A DNA stretch of 60,000 nt, from assembly GCA_950295325.1 (NCBI GenBank), contig OX485808.1:128501-188500 (forward strand), written 5' to 3'. The notes below the pieces were generated by a model. That model made no database searches and was not told the origin of the DNA. It saw only the letters and a program-made list of their open reading frames with translations. How positions within the stretch are numbered: position 1 is the stretch's first letter; each line of letters opens with the position of its first letter. Made by a program: the position numbers and the translations under genes. Below are positions 58,272-60,000 of the stretch, piece by piece. The stretch comes from Polytrichum commune. Lineage: Eukaryota > Streptophyta > Polytrichopsida > Polytrichales > Polytrichaceae.

Positions 58272-58610
58272 GAGTTATTAACAACATATGTGGCCGGTTT
58301 TGGTTGGCTGCCAGATTTTGGCCCATTTGAGAGACCGAGACGGCCCCTTGGTCTCTTCCCACAGTGGAGAGCCAAAAGGGAAGAGAATGTTGGTTGGAAA
58401 TATGGATGCAATAATATGGATGAAAATGGGCCACATCCAATGCCAACTTCTTCCTCCTTGGGAGCTGCTCTCCTCTTTCTCTCTCTCTCTTTCTTCTTGA
58501 GGGCCGGCCCTGCTTTCTCTTCGATTTCGAGGTATGCAGTACCGCAAGCGAACCCTCGCCATCGCCAAACCAACCCGTAGTCACTCAGATCGTGCCGGAA
58601 CTGGTCCAGG

Positions 58611-58674
58611 ATGTCGCAGAATCTGAGTATTCACGGCGATCGGCAGACAGGGCAAGATGTCCGCACGCAAAATG
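58611..58674 (+). CDS. CCT1: First exon of CCT1 (TCP-1 alpha), partial gene
   Basis: ATG 58611 opens MSQNLSIHGDRQTGQDVRTQN, followed by a donor AATG/GTACGA that leaves phase 1. The segment GDRQ-GQDVRTQN is the conserved N-terminus of eukaryotic TCP-1 alpha, where the next residue is Val, consistent with the G left at the exon end. CCT1 is one of eight subunits of the cytosolic TRiC/CCT chaperonin that folds actin and tubulin. A C/T-rich tract (58471-58498) upstream resembles a 5' UTR. No later exon is seen before 60000, so either intron 1 exceeds 1.3 kb and the gene continues outside the window, or this is a detached fragment. Confidence 0.75.
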
Positions 58675-60000
58675 GTACGAGCCAACCCCTGTGCGATCTT
58701 AGGGTTTTCATGCATTTCTCTTCTCCACCTCTGGTGTGCACACCGGAGGTTGTTTGTTGTCAAGGCTCTCCTCTTGTATCACATCGTTCTCGAGCTCCCG
58801 AAATAGATTTTTGCCAGCATAGTTGTCTCATAGTTGTCCAAACCTCAGACCACAACCTCAGACCATAAAAGGTGCATATTTCGTTCACTACTCCGGCGAA
58901 GCGCACAGGAGAAGAGGACAATTATTCAAGGCACCTGTAAGTTTGCTCAAGATTCAATTACACAAAACAGGTTGCACCTGGAGTTCGTCCAAACTCTAAG
59001 AGCTATAAGCATAAAATGCTCTTTCCAGAATTAGACAAAAGTTGAAATATTGGCCAGACCTTGGTCATAGAGCATTGCAGTATTGGCTCCCACAAGGAGT
59101 TATGCTCGACCAAAGCGCTTGTTACACGTATAGTTCTCATTTTGCTATTACCCAACGCTTTTAGATGCAAATGGATCGAACTGCTCCTTTCTTGAACCCT
59201 AAGTAGAAGGGATCCTTAAACCCTATGAACCCCCACTGACAAAATAAACCCGAGATGGATGGTGTCCGACTCTACACTACCAAAAATACACACCTTTCTG
59301 TCATTTAAGATCAATGCATCACATTTCAAGAGCCCTCCGCGGACATTCTTAGAAAGTATTTCTATCTGTTATTTGAAATAACCAAGCAATCACATGTTTG
59401 CTGCAAGTGGGGATGTTGTTGTCTTGTGTACTGACGAGGTGTAGAGGAAGTTAAACTTGCCCGTTCAATGAAAATATCCTCAGCCTACTTTTCAAATGTG
59501 GTGTAGCAAGGAGATTTTCATCAACATAGAGTCAATGTCTGTACCATCTTCTGAATATTCACGTCTGTTTTGGGTGAGGTTGCATTGCAAATGCTTGTTG
59601 ATGATATTGGGAATGTGGGTGAGCTGGGAATGCTCGTTGAAGGGATTGTGTCATTTTTTCTCTAGAGGTAATTCATTTGGTAAAGGTTGAAACACATTAG
59701 CAAATTCCTCCAACACTGTGGCCTGAGGTGGTGCCATTGTGTCCTCTATGTCACCTCCAATCACAATCAATTAAACTAGGAATGAGGTTGCCCCATTCTG
59801 AATTGACTGTTTGGATTTCATAACAGTGAGTCTACGGGGATTTGGTTGCTAACTTTACATTGAGTTCCCTACTTTATACTTTGGTTGCTAATTTTACATT
59901 GAGTTCCTTACTTTATACAAGACATTATAAGCTTACAATGTTACAATGCAATAAACAACACTATAAGATTATACCGCCTTTTATTAGGTATTATCTAAGG
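58675..60000 (+). other. Presumed CCT1 intron 1, no exon recognised
   Basis: I searched by eye for the conserved second exon (SLGPVGLDKM region) and did not find it. The phrase TTTGGTTGCTAA-TTTACATTGAGTTCC is duplicated near 59840 and 59882. Confidence 0.4.

Noticed and set aside
58237-58584. Overlapping frames of 96-115 codons just upstream of CCT1
   Set aside because: All frames are open on both strands through a C/T-rich leader; no conserved sequence.

Overview
This is a plant nuclear window. Multi-exon genes have GT-AG introns, telo-box (AAACCCTAA) promoter motifs occur, one gene is a TIR-NB-ARC-LRR resistance gene, another has a chloroplast transit peptide, and the space between genes is AT-rich and full of decayed transposons. 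The TIR-NLR, a pogo/Tigger-type DNA transposon remnant and LINE reverse-transcriptase fragments with an [11 protein letters not shown]-like tail suggest a non-flowering land plant. That lineage call is inference only.

Layout: 0.4-1.9 kb (-), an unrecognised coiled-coil protein with a RING-like C-terminus. 4.7-10.9 kb (-), a four-exon TIR-NB-ARC-LRR gene whose last exon is a nearly homogeneous array of 71-residue repeats, followed by decayed repeats. 11-20.9 kb, no recognisable gene but several direct duplications and tandem repeats. 21.5-24.5 kb (-), one exon of a BORCS8/MEF2BNB-like protein and a possible start exon consisting of an ATG only. 24.9-26.9 kb, a 71-bp minisatellite and a Tigger/pogo remnant with its TA target duplication. 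28.0-28.2 kb (+), a LINE reverse-transcriptase fragment. 28.6-36.5 kb (-), a complete ten-exon plastid glucose-6-phosphate dehydrogenase gene. 37-42.3 kb, repeats, a fold-back element and an orphan coding remnant. 42.5-46.1 kb (-), a complete six-exon cyclophilin H gene with a LINE tail in intron 1. 47.7-50.0 kb (+), an intronless, intact CDC27/APC3 gene. 53-55 kb, unrecognised coding remnants. 56.9-58.3 kb, two PIF/Harbinger-like MITEs in opposite orientation forming a large palindrome. 58.6 kb (+), the first exon of CCT1 (TCP-1 alpha), which runs out of the window.

The genes are not a functional cluster. Four are housekeeping genes (plastid pentose phosphate pathway, spliceosomal cyclophilin, anaphase-promoting complex, cytosolic chaperonin) and one is an immune receptor. 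I found no clearly new system. The most unusual features are the homogenised LRR array with a 799-bp perfect higher-order duplication, the single-exon CDC27, exon-2-like tandem copies inside G6PD intron 1, and the MITE palindrome beside the CCT1 promoter. Exon borders were placed by reading frame, splice consensus and family similarity. There is no transcript evidence, and identities were judged by eye.
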